This document shows, piece after piece, positions 15,437-24,045 of a stretch of 64,000 bases of DNA (position 1 is its first letter; every line of letters begins with the position of its first letter). The translations under genes were made by a program, and so were the position numbers. The stretch is from Streptomyces sp. TS71-3 (GTDB taxonomy: Bacteria; Actinomycetota; Actinomycetes; Streptomycetales; Streptomycetaceae): contig NZ_BNEL01000001.1 in assembly GCF_018327685.1 (NCBI RefSeq), forward strand, positions 4,216,001-4,280,000, given 5' to 3'. Below the pieces are notes generated by a model. That model did not search any database. It was not told where the DNA came from and saw nothing but the letters and a program-made list of their open reading frames with translations.

Positions 15437-16130
15437 GCAGCGGCAGCCACAGGTCGTGGCGGAGCACCAGCCATCCGCCCAGCAGCGCCCCGGCCAGCAG
15501 GGCGAGGACGGAGCCGACGCGGCGCACCGTCCTGACGCTCCGGCCGCCGCCCAGCGGGGAGTCGGCGGCGAGGCCGGTGAGCGTCATGGTCAGCACGGTC
15601 GTCGTCATGTCGGCCACGCCGAGGCGGCGCACGGTCGCGTTGCGCAGGCCCATCGCGAGCGCGGTCACCGCGACGAGGGTGTACTCGGTGGCCGCCGCCG
15701 TCTCGGGCGCCGTCGCCGAGAACGCGGCGGCGGCAGCGAGCAGCGCCGCCTCGGCGGTGAAGGCCGCACGCAGCCACGCGCGCCGGGCCCGCCCAGCGAA
15801 GATCCGTGCGGCCCACCCGCCGGCCGCCGAACCGGCCAGGAACGCGCCGAGCGAGACCAGCGCATGCGCCCCCGAGAACTCCCCGGAGCCGGCCGCGGCG
15901 AACCCGAGCACCGCGACGTTGCCCGTCATGTTGGCGGTGAAGACGTGGCCGAGCCCCAGGAAGCTGACGGCGTCGATGATCCCGCTCACGACGGTCAGCG
16001 CCAGGAGCACCGGCAGCAGCCGGAGCTCCGCGGCCCGAGCGGCGTCCGAAGCGGCTTCCGTAGCGGGCTCGCCGCGGGCGGGCAGCGGACCGTGGGGGCC
16101 GGGCTCCTCGCCCGGCGCGGTCGCGGACAT
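15381..16130 (-). CDS. YoaK/DUF1275 family membrane protein
   Basis: A 249-residue, six-TM protein. The ATG at 16130 has GGAGGG 7 bases upstream. Family motifs are clear: SGIIDAVSFLGLGHVFTANMTGN in TM1-2 and GLRNATVRRLGVADMTTTVLTMTLTGL in TM5. DUF1275 proteins are widespread inner-membrane proteins of unknown transport or sensing role. Its 3' end runs 56 bases into the convergent GT87/PAP2 gene, inside that gene's low-complexity tail, so the overlap is probably tolerated rather than functional. Confidence 0.85.
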   Translation of the reverse strand: MSATAPGEEPGPHGPLPARGEPATEAASDAARAAELRLLPVLLALTVVSGIIDAVSFLGLGHVFTANMTGNVAVLGFAAAGSGEFSGAHALVSLGAFLAGSAAGGWAARIFAGRARRAWLRAAFTAEAALLAAAAAFSATAPETAAATEYTLVAVTALAMGLRNATVRRLGVADMTTTVLTMTLTGLAADSPLGGGRSVRTVRRVGSVLALLAGALLGGWLVLRHDLWLPLLIAAVMSGILVPTVSGRV

Positions 16131-16247
16131 GACGGCACCCTCCGGGTAGGGGACGGGTCGCCCGCCATGGTCCCCCTTACCGGGGCCCCAGCCCGTTCGA
16201 ACGCGCCGTGGCCCGGGGGCGCGCACCGGGCATGGACGGACCCGAGG

Positions 16248-17246
16248 TCAGGCGGTGCCCGGCCGATCACCGTCCGCCGGGCCCCGGAAGGCCACCGGCG
16301 CCTCGAAGGCCGCACGCCGGGTGGCCCGGCGCAGTGCCTTCAGGACCGCCCCGCCGAGCACCAGGGTCAGCACGACCGTGCACAGCGCGCGGCCCAGGTC
16401 CCAGCCGAGGGAGGTCGCGGCGCAGTAGGCGAGGAAGCGGGCGAGGTTGTGGGGGAGTGAGGCACCCGGGTCGAAGGCGATGCCGGACGCGAGGGTGTCC
16501 ATGAACGGCCAGCCGGACAGGTTCATGATCGTCCCGTAGGCCAGGGCGGCGAGGAAGCCGTACGCCGCGAGCATCAGCAACTCGCCGCGCCCCCGCATCC
16601 GGTCGGGCGCCGGAAGCAGTCCCGCCCCCATCGTGAACCACCCCATGGCCACCATCTGGAACGGCATCCACGGCCCCACGCCGCCGGTCAGCAGCGCCGA
16701 CGCGAACATCGTCACGGACCCCAGCACGAACCCGAAGCCCGGCCCCAGCACCCGGCCGCTGAGCACCATCAGGAAGAACATCGGCTCGATCCCGGCGGTG
16801 CCGGCGCCGAGCGGTCGCAGCGCCGCGCCGGTCGCCGCGAGCACGCCCAGCATCGCCACGGCCTTCGCGCCGAGCCCGGTCTCCGAGACGGTCGCGGCGA
16901 CCACCGCGACCAGCAGGACCAGGACGGCCGCGAACAGCCAGGGCGCGTCCTGCGCGTGCGCGTTGACCTGTGCCGCCGGCCCCGCGAGCAGCGGCCACCC
17001 GAAACCGGCCACGCCGACCGCGCTCACCAGCACCAGCGCCACCACCGAGCGGGGCCCCAGCCGTACCACGTGCGGGCGCGGGGCCCGGACGGCCGGTGCG
17101 GGGGCCGGGTCCACTGGTGCGGCGGGGGTCCGGTCTGACAGTGCGGGCCGCCGCTCCCCGGCCGGCGCGTGCCCGCCGTGCGGTGCCCTCTCCCGGGGGC
17201 CGGCGCTTTGAGGATCCGTAACGCGCGGGTCCCGTGCGCCGCTCAC
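16248..17246 (-). CDS. ECF transporter S component (substrate-binding membrane subunit)
   Basis: A 332-residue protein. The GTG at 17246 overlaps the TGA of the ATPase gene by 4 bases (GTGA), so translation is coupled. After a 70-residue Pro/Ala head come about 7-8 hydrophobic segments including PMFFLMVLSGRVLGPGFGFVLGS and WMPFQMVAMGWFTMGAGLLP, the pattern of the cobalamin/other-vitamin EcfS group (CbrT-like) where the S unit docks on EcfT through TM1 Ala/Gly motifs. With the neighbouring EcfT and EcfA it forms a group I ECF importer. The substrate is not proven from this sequence; cobalamin is inferred from the upstream binding proteins. Confidence 0.8.
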   Translation of the reverse strand: MSGARDPRVTDPQSAGPRERAPHGGHAPAGERRPALSDRTPAAPVDPAPAPAVRAPRPHVVRLGPRSVVALVLVSAVGVAGFGWPLLAGPAAQVNAHAQDAPWLFAAVLVLLVAVVAATVSETGLGAKAVAMLGVLAATGAALRPLGAGTAGIEPMFFLMVLSGRVLGPGFGFVLGSVTMFASALLTGGVGPWMPFQMVAMGWFTMGAGLLPAPDRMRGRGELLMLAAYGFLAALAYGTIMNLSGWPFMDTLASGIAFDPGASLPHNLARFLAYCAATSLGWDLGRALCTVVLTLVLGGAVLKALRRATRRAAFEAPVAFRGPADGDRPGTA

Positions 17247-19270
17247 CTGAGTGCCCTCTCGACCTGGGTCACCGTCAGCCACGGCTGGGGGGCGAGCACC
17301 TTGGCGACCTGCGGTGCGAACGAGGGGGAAGCCGTGACGACGTCCGCGGTGGGCCCGTCGGCCACCACCTCGCCGTCGGCGAGGATCACCACCCGGTCGG
17401 CGACCTCGGCGGCGAGTTCCACGTCGTGCGTGGCGAGGACGACGGAGTGCCGCGGTGCGCCGCCCGCAGGCGGAGTCTCGCCGGAAGCCGTCCCGCCCGC
17501 GTGGGTCCGGCCGCCGTCCGCCAGCCGCCGTAGCACCCCGACCAGCCGTGCCTTCGCCGCGTAGTCGAGGCCGCGGGTGGGCTCGTCGAGGAGCAGCAGG
17601 GGAGGCCGGGCGGTGAGCACCACGGCCAGCGCCAGCGCGAGCCGCTGGCCCTCGGACAGGTCACGGGGGTGGACGGTGTCCGGGATGCCGGGCAGCAGAT
17701 CGGACAGCAGTGCCCGGCAGCTCCCGGGCCGCGCCTGTGCGTCGCGGTCCGCGGCGGCGCACTCACCGGCCACGGTGTCCGCGTACAGCAGGTCGCGCGG
17801 CTCCTGCGGCACCAGGCCCGCGCGCCGGACCAGCTCGCGCGGCCCGGCGCGGTGCGGCACGGTCCCGCCGACGCGGACCGTGCCCGCGGCCGGTTCGACC
17901 AGTCCCACCAGCGCCGACAGCAGGGTCGACTTGCCCGCGCCGTTCCGGCCCATCAGCGCGACCGTCTCGCCGGGCGCCACCGACAGGTCCACGCCCCGCA
18001 GCGCCTCCAGGCGTCCCCGGCGCACCACGAGCCCCTCGACGACGGCGACCCGAGGTGGCGTCCCGACGGTGCGGTGCCCGTCGCGGTCCGTCGCCCCGCG
18101 GCCCGCAGTGGCGGGGTCCACCGCGGCTCGGCGGCGACCGGCGCGGAATCGTTCGAGTCCGGACAGCAGGCGGGCCGGCCCGCGCCGGGCCCCGGCCTCA
18201 GGCGGCGCCGTCGGCCCGGCACCGCCGGCCCCGGCGGAGGAGCCCGAGCCGTACCGCGCGCCCGGGTCAGCGACCATCCCCGGATCCATGCCCGCGCCCG
18301 GGTCGGCGACCACCTCCGGATCCACGCCCACACCCGCGTCCGCGCCCAGGGCCTGGCGCGGCACCCTGGCGGCGTCCACGTCGGGGCCCGCCGTCCCGGC
18401 GCCGCCGTCCGCCGCCCGCTTCCCCGCGCCGGCACCGCCCTCCGGGCCCGGCGGAGCTCCCAGCCGTGTCCGGAGGTCCCCCGCGCGCCGCCGCGCGTCA
18501 CGCACCGTCAGCGGCAGCGGCGACCAGCCCGCGAGCCGGCCGAGGCCCACGACCGGAGGGAACACCGGCGAGGCGGCCATCACCTCGGCGGGGGTGCCCA
18601 GGACGGGTGCCGCGCACGGCGCGGGCAGCAGCAGGACCCGGTCCGCGTACTGCACCACGCGTTCGAGCCGGTGCTCGGCCATCAGGACGGTGGTGCCGAG
18701 GTCGTGCACGAGGCGTTGCAACACGGCGAGCACCTCCTCCGCGGCGGCCGGGTCGAGCGCGGACGTCGGCTCGTCCAGCACCAGCACGCAGGGGTGCGGG
18801 GTCAGGACGGAACCGAGGGCGACCCGCTGCCGCTGCCCGCCCGAGAGCGTGGCGATCGGGCGGTCGCGCAGGGCGTCGAGGCCCAGCAGGTCGAGGGTCT
18901 CCTCGACGCGCCGGCGCATCACGTCCGGCGGCAGCCCCAGCGACTCCATGCCGTAGGCGAGCTCGTCCTCCACGGTGTCCGTCACGAAGTGGGCGAGCGG
19001 GTCCTGCCCGACGGTGCCGACGACGTCGGCGAGCTCGCGGGGCTTGTGGGTGCGGGTGTCGCGCCCGGCGACCGTGAGGCGCCCGTACAGCGTGCCGCCC
19101 GTGAAATGCGGTACGAGCCCGCTCACCGCGCCCAGCAGCGTCGACTTGCCCGCTCCCGAGGGCCCGACCAGCAGCACCAGCTCGCCCTCGGGCACGGTGA
19201 GGTCGACCCCGCTGATCGCGGGCGCGCCGGCCCCGTCGTAGCGGACGGAGACGTCCTCGAAGCGGATCAC
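17243..19270 (-). CDS. Double-domain ECF transporter ATPase (EcfA-EcfA' fusion)
   Basis: A 675-residue protein starting with GTG that overlaps the EcfT stop (GTGA). Domain 1 has Walker A GPSGAGKST (36-44), signature LSGGQRQR, Walker B VLVLDEPTSALD and the AEH switch. A 170-residue linker of Gly/Ala/Asp/Pro repeats (DPGAGMDPGMVADPGA) follows. Domain 2 has Walker A GRNGAGKST, a divergent signature LSEGQRLALAL, Walker B LLLLDEPTRGLD and the ATHD switch. The two sites should form one ATPase dimer in cis that drives EcfT and EcfS. The GGQ-to-EGQ signature change is a known tolerated variant. Linker length is unusually long. Confidence 0.9.
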   Translation of the reverse strand: MIRFEDVSVRYDGAGAPAISGVDLTVPEGELVLLVGPSGAGKSTLLGAVSGLVPHFTGGTLYGRLTVAGRDTRTHKPRELADVVGTVGQDPLAHFVTDTVEDELAYGMESLGLPPDVMRRRVEETLDLLGLDALRDRPIATLSGGQRQRVALGSVLTPHPCVLVLDEPTSALDPAAAEEVLAVLQRLVHDLGTTVLMAEHRLERVVQYADRVLLLPAPCAAPVLGTPAEVMAASPVFPPVVGLGRLAGWSPLPLTVRDARRRAGDLRTRLGAPPGPEGGAGAGKRAADGGAGTAGPDVDAARVPRQALGADAGVGVDPEVVADPGAGMDPGMVADPGARYGSGSSAGAGGAGPTAPPEAGARRGPARLLSGLERFRAGRRRAAVDPATAGRGATDRDGHRTVGTPPRVAVVEGLVVRRGRLEALRGVDLSVAPGETVALMGRNGAGKSTLLSALVGLVEPAAGTVRVGGTVPHRAGPRELVRRAGLVPQEPRDLLYADTVAGECAAADRDAQARPGSCRALLSDLLPGIPDTVHPRDLSEGQRLALALAVVLTARPPLLLLDEPTRGLDYAAKARLVGVLRRLADGGRTHAGGTASGETPPAGGAPRHSVVLATHDVELAAEVADRVVILADGEVVADGPTADVVTASPSFAPQVAKVLAPQPWLTVTQVERALR

Positions 19271-20520
19271 GGGCTCTCCTTGCGAGGGGACGGCACCGCC
19301 GCATCCGGCGGCGCCGGGGCGACGGCCGCCGGGAGCAGGCCGATCAGCACGGCCGCGGCCGGCCACAGCGGCAGCGCGGGAGCGGTCAGCGGGACGACGC
19401 CGGGGCTGAGGGCGGCCGGGGCGAGCGCGGCGGCGCGGATCATCAGCGCCGCGACGGCCGCACCGGAGCCGGCCACCAGCCAGGCCCTGGCGCCCCAGAC
19501 GTCCGGCCGGTAGCGGGTGCGCACCGTGCGCCGCCCGCCCAGCCACAGCCCGCCGAGCGCCGCGGCGGCCCCGCCGAGCAGCACCGGCAGGCCGTAGGCC
19601 GCGCCCTCGGCGGCGAGCAGGCCGTACGTGCCGGCGCAGATGCCCAGCAGGCCGCCGAGGGTGAGCGCGGCCGTGGTCCTGCGCACCGCCGTGGGGACCT
19701 CGGCGGTCCGCCCGTAGCCGCGCGCGTCCATCGCCGCGGCCAGCGCCACCGACCGCTCCAGCGCGCCCTCCAGCACCGGCAGCCCCACCTGGACGAGCCC
19801 CCTCAGCCCGCTGTCCGGCCGTCCGCGCAGCCGCCGGGCCGACCGCAGCCGCCGCACGTCCGCGATCAGGTGCGGCGCGAACGTCATCGCGACGACCACC
19901 GCGACCCCCGCCTCGTACAGGGCGCCCGGCAGCGACTTCAGCAGCCGGGCGGGGCTCGCGAGGGCGTTGGCGGCGCCCACGCACACCAGCAGCGTGGCCA
20001 GTTTCATGCCGTCGTACAGCGCGAACACCAGCCCCTCCGCAGTCACCCGCCCGCCGAGCCGCACGCCCTGCGCCCAGCCGGGCAGCGGCACCTGCGGCAG
20101 CGTCACGAGGACGTGCGTGCCCGGGATCGGCGAGCCGAGGAACACGGCGAAGAGCAGCCTGATCGCCAGCACCGCCAGCGCGACCTTCAGCAGCGCCCCG
20201 TACGAGCGTGCCCAGGGGGCCTCCGTGCGCCGCGCCGCGACCACGTATCCGGCGACGACCGCCAGCAGGCCGAGCAGCAGCGGGTTCGTGGTGCGGGAGG
20301 CGGCCGTGCCGAGGCCGGCGGCCCACAGCCACCAGGCGCCCGGGTGCAGGGCGTTGGAACGGTGGGCGTGCGGGGCGCGCCAGCCGCCCGGCCCGGGGCG
20401 TGGTTTCCGGCCGGCGTCCCGGGCGCCTGCGCGGCCGGCGGCCGCGCCCTCGGGTACGCCGGCGTACGATGGCGCCTCCGTGCCCGGGGCACGGCATGCG
20501 GAACGGGGCTCAGGGGTCAT
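19267..20520 (-). CDS. ECF transporter transmembrane component EcfT
   Basis: A 417-residue integral membrane protein. It has the cytoplasmic coupling-helix motif AMDARGYGR (X-R-G type) that contacts the ATPases, preceded by GLPVLEGALERSVALA. Two parts are visible: an N-terminal EcfT core (about 60-290) and extra C-terminal TM segments to 400, giving a longer than usual EcfT. The ATG at 20520 is 18 bases after the SCO2322-type gene; the ribosome site is weak. It is coupled downstream to the ATPase by a 4-base overlap. Confidence 0.85.
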   Translation of the reverse strand: MTPEPRSACRAPGTEAPSYAGVPEGAAAGRAGARDAGRKPRPGPGGWRAPHAHRSNALHPGAWWLWAAGLGTAASRTTNPLLLGLLAVVAGYVVAARRTEAPWARSYGALLKVALAVLAIRLLFAVFLGSPIPGTHVLVTLPQVPLPGWAQGVRLGGRVTAEGLVFALYDGMKLATLLVCVGAANALASPARLLKSLPGALYEAGVAVVVAMTFAPHLIADVRRLRSARRLRGRPDSGLRGLVQVGLPVLEGALERSVALAAAMDARGYGRTAEVPTAVRRTTAALTLGGLLGICAGTYGLLAAEGAAYGLPVLLGGAAAALGGLWLGGRRTVRTRYRPDVWGARAWLVAGSGAAVAALMIRAAALAPAALSPGVVPLTAPALPLWPAAAVLIGLLPAAVAPAPPDAAVPSPRKESP

Positions 20521-20538
20521 GACCGTGCCACCGCCCGG

Positions 20539-21234
20539 TCAGCCGCGCCGCCGGCGTGACTGCCAGATGGCGGCCACGCCCAGCAGTGCCACGACGGCGA
20601 TGCCCACGACGACGCCCGCCGACGGGATGTGACGGCCGCCCGAGGAGGCGTCGCCCGCAGCGGAGGGGTGTGCGCTCGCGCCGCCCGCCGGCCTGCTCAC
20701 GGAGACCTGCTCGCCGCAGCCGCTCCTGGGGTAGCCGGCGATGGCGCACAGCAGGGCGTGGCTGTCGTACCGCAGCGGGCGCGCGACCGCCGCCAGCCCG
20801 TCCGCGCTCGTCGCGTCCGGGGAGAGCCGGGCGCACGCCGTACGGGGCTCAGGCGGCGTCTCGCCCGCGGGCGCGTCGGCCGCGGTGCCCGGGTCGATGA
20901 CCAGCGCGACGCGCTTCGTGCCCGGCCTCGCCGGGGTCCCCTTGCAGATCGCGGCGAAGTCGTGGGCACCCCGCGGCTGCGTCGCGTCCTGGGAGTCCTC
21001 GCTCACCGCGAAACGGAACCCCTGCACATCGCCGTCCGCGGGCCGCTCCACCGACGGTCCCTGGGTGGCGTACACCCATCCGCCGCCGGACAGTTCCCAG
21101 AACGACCAGTACCGGTATCCGGCGGCCCCTGCCGGGCCCGCCCCCGCGAGGGTCCCCGCGACGAGCGCCCCGAGGAGCGCGAGGACCAGCATCAGGCGCC
21201 CACCGGCGTGGCGCGGCGCGGCCGGGGGCGTCAT
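20539..21234 (-). CDS. SCO2322-family secreted, membrane-tethered beta protein
   Basis: A 231-residue protein. The ATG at 21234 overlaps the upstream stop as ATGA. A Sec signal peptide (core LMLVLALLGALVAGT, AGA cleavage near 38) precedes an aromatic start YRYWSFWELSGGGWVYATQGPS, then a charged beta-rich domain with paired Cys, and a C-terminal anchor (VVVGIAVVALLGVAAIW followed by QSRRRRG). The W-rich start and the position between a cyclase-like barrel protein and an ECF importer are shared with DUF4430-linked vitamin-capture loci. Function by context: second half of an extracellular ligand receptor. Confidence 0.7.
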   Translation of the reverse strand: MTPPAAPRHAGGRLMLVLALLGALVAGTLAGAGPAGAAGYRYWSFWELSGGGWVYATQGPSVERPADGDVQGFRFAVSEDSQDATQPRGAHDFAAICKGTPARPGTKRVALVIDPGTAADAPAGETPPEPRTACARLSPDATSADGLAAVARPLRYDSHALLCAIAGYPRSGCGEQVSVSRPAGGASAHPSAAGDASSGGRHIPSAGVVVGIAVVALLGVAAIWQSRRRRG

Positions 21235-22493
21235 GGTGTGCGCCTCGTGCGGGTGCTGAGCAGCAGCCCGCCGCCGATACCGGCGACCAGGCAGACGCCG
21301 ACCAGCCACCAGGTGCCGGACGAGGAGCCGCCCTTGCCGTCCCGGTCCCCGGAGCGCTCAGGGCCCGCGGCGGACGCGGGGCCTGAGGCGGGCGCCGGGC
21401 CGGTGGCGTTCAGGGCGGCGACGAGGTCGGTGCCGCCGAAGTGCCGCGGGTCGGTGCCGGCGGCGTGCGCGGCGAGGACGAGCTGGGCCCAGGCGGCGGG
21501 GCCGTTCTGCTTCGCCCAGCCGCCGGCGTGCCCGGCCAGCCACTCGGCCGACCGGTGCGCGGTGGTGCCGTGCCCCGCGGCGGCCAGGGCGACCACGGCG
21601 TCAGCGGTGTTGCCGTAGTCCGGCGCGTCCTCGGCGCCGGGCAGCGACGACACCAGGTAGGGGGTGCGGGCGAGCAGCCCGTCCAGGTAGGCGGCGCCGT
21701 TCGCGGCTGCTTGCCGTGCCGTCAGCCCGTGCGCGGCGCGGCACCCGGAGTCCTTCCCGGCCGCCTTGGAGTCCCCCGCACCCACCACGACCGTCCTGCC
21801 GAGGCCGCCCAGCACGCCCGCCGCGGTGGCGTCCGCGTTCGCCGCGAGCTTGCCCGACTTCGCGTCCCGCAGCCCGAACGCGCCCCCCTTGCCGTCCTTC
21901 CCGCAGGGCAGCGCGAGCGCGGGCAGCGCGTCGTAGGGGGACTTGCCGTCCTTGGCGGAACGGACGCCCTCCGGCCGTTGCCCGGCGGCGGCCAGCGCGC
22001 CGACGGCCAGGCCGGTGGAGTTGGCGTCGCTCGGCAGGCCCGGCGTGTAGCCCCAGCCGCCGTCCTCGTTCTGCACCGACCGGAGCCAGCGCACCGCCTT
22101 CTCCACGCGGTCCCGGTGCCCGCCCAGCGCGGCCAGCGCCTGGGCGGCGGTCGCGGTGGAGTTGCTGTCCACCGGCGTCTTCTCCGTGCAGCTCCGAGCC
22201 GGGTCGCTCCGGTACGCGGCGAAGCCGCCGTTCGGGCACTGCTGGCCGGCCAGCCAGCCGACGGCCTCCGCCGCGGGGCGCACCCCCGCGGTGTGCTGCG
22301 CCAGCAGCGCGTACGACTGGCGGAACACACCGTCGTACGTGGGGTCCCCGGCGCCGTACAGACCTGCCGGCAGCGCGGGTGTGGCGGAGGGGGCACCGGA
22401 CGGGCCGGCGTCGTCCGCGACGGCGGCCCCGGCGGTTGGCAGCGCGGTCATCATGACGGCGGCCAGAACCGCCACCCTGCGGCGCACGTTCAT
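21231..22493 (-). CDS. Secreted prenyltransferase/squalene-oxidase-repeat (alpha/alpha barrel) protein, membrane anchored
   Basis: A 420-residue protein with signal peptide (RRRVAVLAAVMMTALPTAGAAVA). The body has several squalene-cyclase-type helical repeats: GWLAGQQCPNGGFAAY, ALAALGGHRDRVEKAVRWLRSVQNEDGGWGY and GLAVGALAAAGQ. These build an alpha6/alpha6 barrel, the fold of the N-terminal domain of intrinsic factor and transcobalamin. Conserved DS/DxNST motifs recur. A C-terminal TM (GTWWLVGVCLVAGIGGGLLL) with TRTRRTP tail anchors it outside. No catalytic DCTAE motif of true cyclases is present, so binding rather than catalysis is likely. The start at 22493 is set by the signal peptide; GGAGGGG is 11 bases upstream. 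First gene of the ECF operon. Confidence 0.8.
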   Translation of the reverse strand: MNVRRRVAVLAAVMMTALPTAGAAVADDAGPSGAPSATPALPAGLYGAGDPTYDGVFRQSYALLAQHTAGVRPAAEAVGWLAGQQCPNGGFAAYRSDPARSCTEKTPVDSNSTATAAQALAALGGHRDRVEKAVRWLRSVQNEDGGWGYTPGLPSDANSTGLAVGALAAAGQRPEGVRSAKDGKSPYDALPALALPCGKDGKGGAFGLRDAKSGKLAANADATAAGVLGGLGRTVVVGAGDSKAAGKDSGCRAAHGLTARQAAANGAAYLDGLLARTPYLVSSLPGAEDAPDYGNTADAVVALAAAGHGTTAHRSAEWLAGHAGGWAKQNGPAAWAQLVLAAHAAGTDPRHFGGTDLVAALNATGPAPASGPASAAGPERSGDRDGKGGSSSGTWWLVGVCLVAGIGGGLLLSTRTRRTP

Positions 22494-22540
22494 CTCGGCG
22501 GGTGCCCCTCCCTGCGAAGAGCCGGGCGCTCGGGGCACTA

Positions 22541-22680
22541 CGGCACCCGGGCGGCTCCGGCTCGGTGGATCTGGACGGTGCCGGCCGGCCGGAGAGCCGG
22601 TGGCACCAGCCGGTCACGGCGGGCGGGGAGCCCGCCGCACCGCCGCGCTGAGCGCGGTCCCGCCCGCCCTGGGCGAGGCC
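22541..22680 (-). ncRNA. Possible cobalamin-type riboswitch leader
   Basis: Upstream of the barrel gene the transcribed strand shows, in order, CGGTGCGG, CCCCGCC...GTGACCGG (22610-22632), GTGCCACCGG and AGCCGGAG-CCGCC (22555-22562 and on). This follows the order of AdoCbl riboswitch core elements (CGGTGxxA, CCCGCCACTGTGACC, GCCACTG, B12 box AGCCAGGAGACC) but several invariant bases differ. Support is moderate to weak; covariance scoring is needed. Confidence 0.35.
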
Positions 22681-22762
22681 GTGCGCTCGGGGAGCGCTCG
22701 GCGGCCGATGTGCACCGGCGCCCCCTCACCCGGTGTGAGGACTGTGAGGACGATGTATCACT

Positions 22763-23446
22763 CTACCGGCCGGGTCCCCCCGCACCCCCGGGCGGCGCCT
22801 GCCGGGGCGGTCCGGGCGGGGTGGAAGCCGTCGGGTGCAGCAGCCGGCAGACCGTCTCCAGGTCGGTCCGGACCTGGACCGTCGCGGCCCGCCCCGAGAG
22901 CCAGGCGATCAGGGCCGCGTGCCAGGTGTGCTCGACGACCCGGACCGCCGAGAGCAGGCCGGGCGACTCGTCCCGCTCCGGGCCCACCGCGTCCAGGATG
23001 ATCGCGGTGGTCCTGCGGTACACCTGGTCGACCTCGGCGTTGACCGAACGGTCCGCGAACGTCAGCGCGCGGACCATGGCGTCGGCGAGGTGCGGCTCGC
23101 GCTGCAACGCTCCGAAGGCCCGCATCAGGGTCTCCGCGACCCGCTCCGCGGGACTCCCGCCGCCGGGCGGGCGCTTGCGGAGGGTGTCGTGCAACTGGTC
23201 GAGGCGGTCCTGCATGGTCGCCACCAGCAGGTGCACCTTGGACGGGAAGTAGCGGTAGAGGGTGCCGAGCGCCACTTCGGACTCCTCGGCGACCTCGCGC
23301 ATCTGGACCGCGTCGAAGCCGCCCCGGCTTGCCAGCCGGGCGCTGGCGGTGAGGATGCGGCGGCGCCGCTCCGCCTGCCGCTCCGTCAGGGGCGGGGACA
23401 TCGGGGTGTGCACCGCGTGCACCGCGTGTTCTGCCTCCGCTGTCAT
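22763..23446 (-). CDS. KstR-like TetR-family transcriptional repressor
   Basis: A 227-residue regulator; GGAG lies 8 bases before the ATG at 23446. The DNA-binding domain FDAVQMREVAEESEVALGTLYRYFPSKVHLLV is very close to that of mycobacterial KstR (cholesterol regulon), and the ligand domain keeps the ADRSVNAEVDQV and HAALIAWLSGRA elements of KstR. In mycobacteria KstR releases its operators when it binds a steroid-CoA intermediate. Streptomyces copies control lipid or acyl-CoA genes, but the ligand here is unknown. It is followed by the ECF operon on the same strand; a site matching the KstR consensus lies before the GT4 operon 600 bases away. Confidence 0.8.
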   Translation of the reverse strand: MTAEAEHAVHAVHTPMSPPLTERQAERRRRILTASARLASRGGFDAVQMREVAEESEVALGTLYRYFPSKVHLLVATMQDRLDQLHDTLRKRPPGGGSPAERVAETLMRAFGALQREPHLADAMVRALTFADRSVNAEVDQVYRRTTAIILDAVGPERDESPGLLSAVRVVEHTWHAALIAWLSGRAATVQVRTDLETVCRLLHPTASTPPGPPRQAPPGGAGGPGR

Positions 23447-23608
23447 GTGTATTGCTCCGTGCCGGTCCTGACGGTCATCCGGGCGCTCGGTCTTCGGGGC
23501 CGGACATGTGCATCGCCCAACGTATCGGCCGGGGTTCGCCCCAAGGGGCGAGGGGATCCGGGGGGTGCTTTCCGTAGGCGGTGGGGTGCGGGTTCGTCGT
23601 GGCCGATT

Positions 23609-23861
23609 GCGCAGTTCCCCGCGCCCCTTGTTGGCGCTTCGCGCCCTTCTCCGGGGGCCGTAGCTACTGGTTTCGCCCCAGGGGCTGGCGGATTGGGGTG
23701 GCCGCTTGCTGCCGGTGGCGGAGTGCGGGTCCGTCTGGGCTGGTCGCGCAGTTCCCCGCGCCCCTCATCGGGCGCTTCGCGCCCATGGTCGGGCGCGGAG
23801 CGCCCCGGCAGGGGCGCGGGGTGGGGGTACCTCCCACGCCCTCAAGGCAGCGGGGGAGCGA
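23609..23861. repeat. Streptomyces extragenic palindromic repeats
   Basis: GCGCAGTTCCCCGCGCCCCT occurs exactly at 23609-23628 and 23746-23765. The second copy pairs with AGGGGCGCGGGG at 23810-23821, and GGGGGTACCTCCC and CGGGGGAG follow. This pattern recurs in many Streptomyces intergenic regions. The region 23447-24045 holds no gene. Confidence 0.75.
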
Positions 23862-24045
23862 CCAGCCACAAACGACCGGTGGTCCGGAACCGGCGGGAAC
23901 CGCCCCGTCGGGACGGTGGGCCGCAGGAACCGTTCCGGTACCCGCCGCCGTCGGCTACCCGAACCCGACAGGGTTCCGTGGCGTGGATCACCGCCGCCGG
24001 CCCTCTCCCAGCAAGCTACTTGCCGGTAGATTTGGCCCCGACGAT

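Noticed and set aside
20469..22493. Overlapping plus-strand frames across the ECF operon
   Set aside because: They are antisense shadows of genes joined by exact stop/start overlaps.
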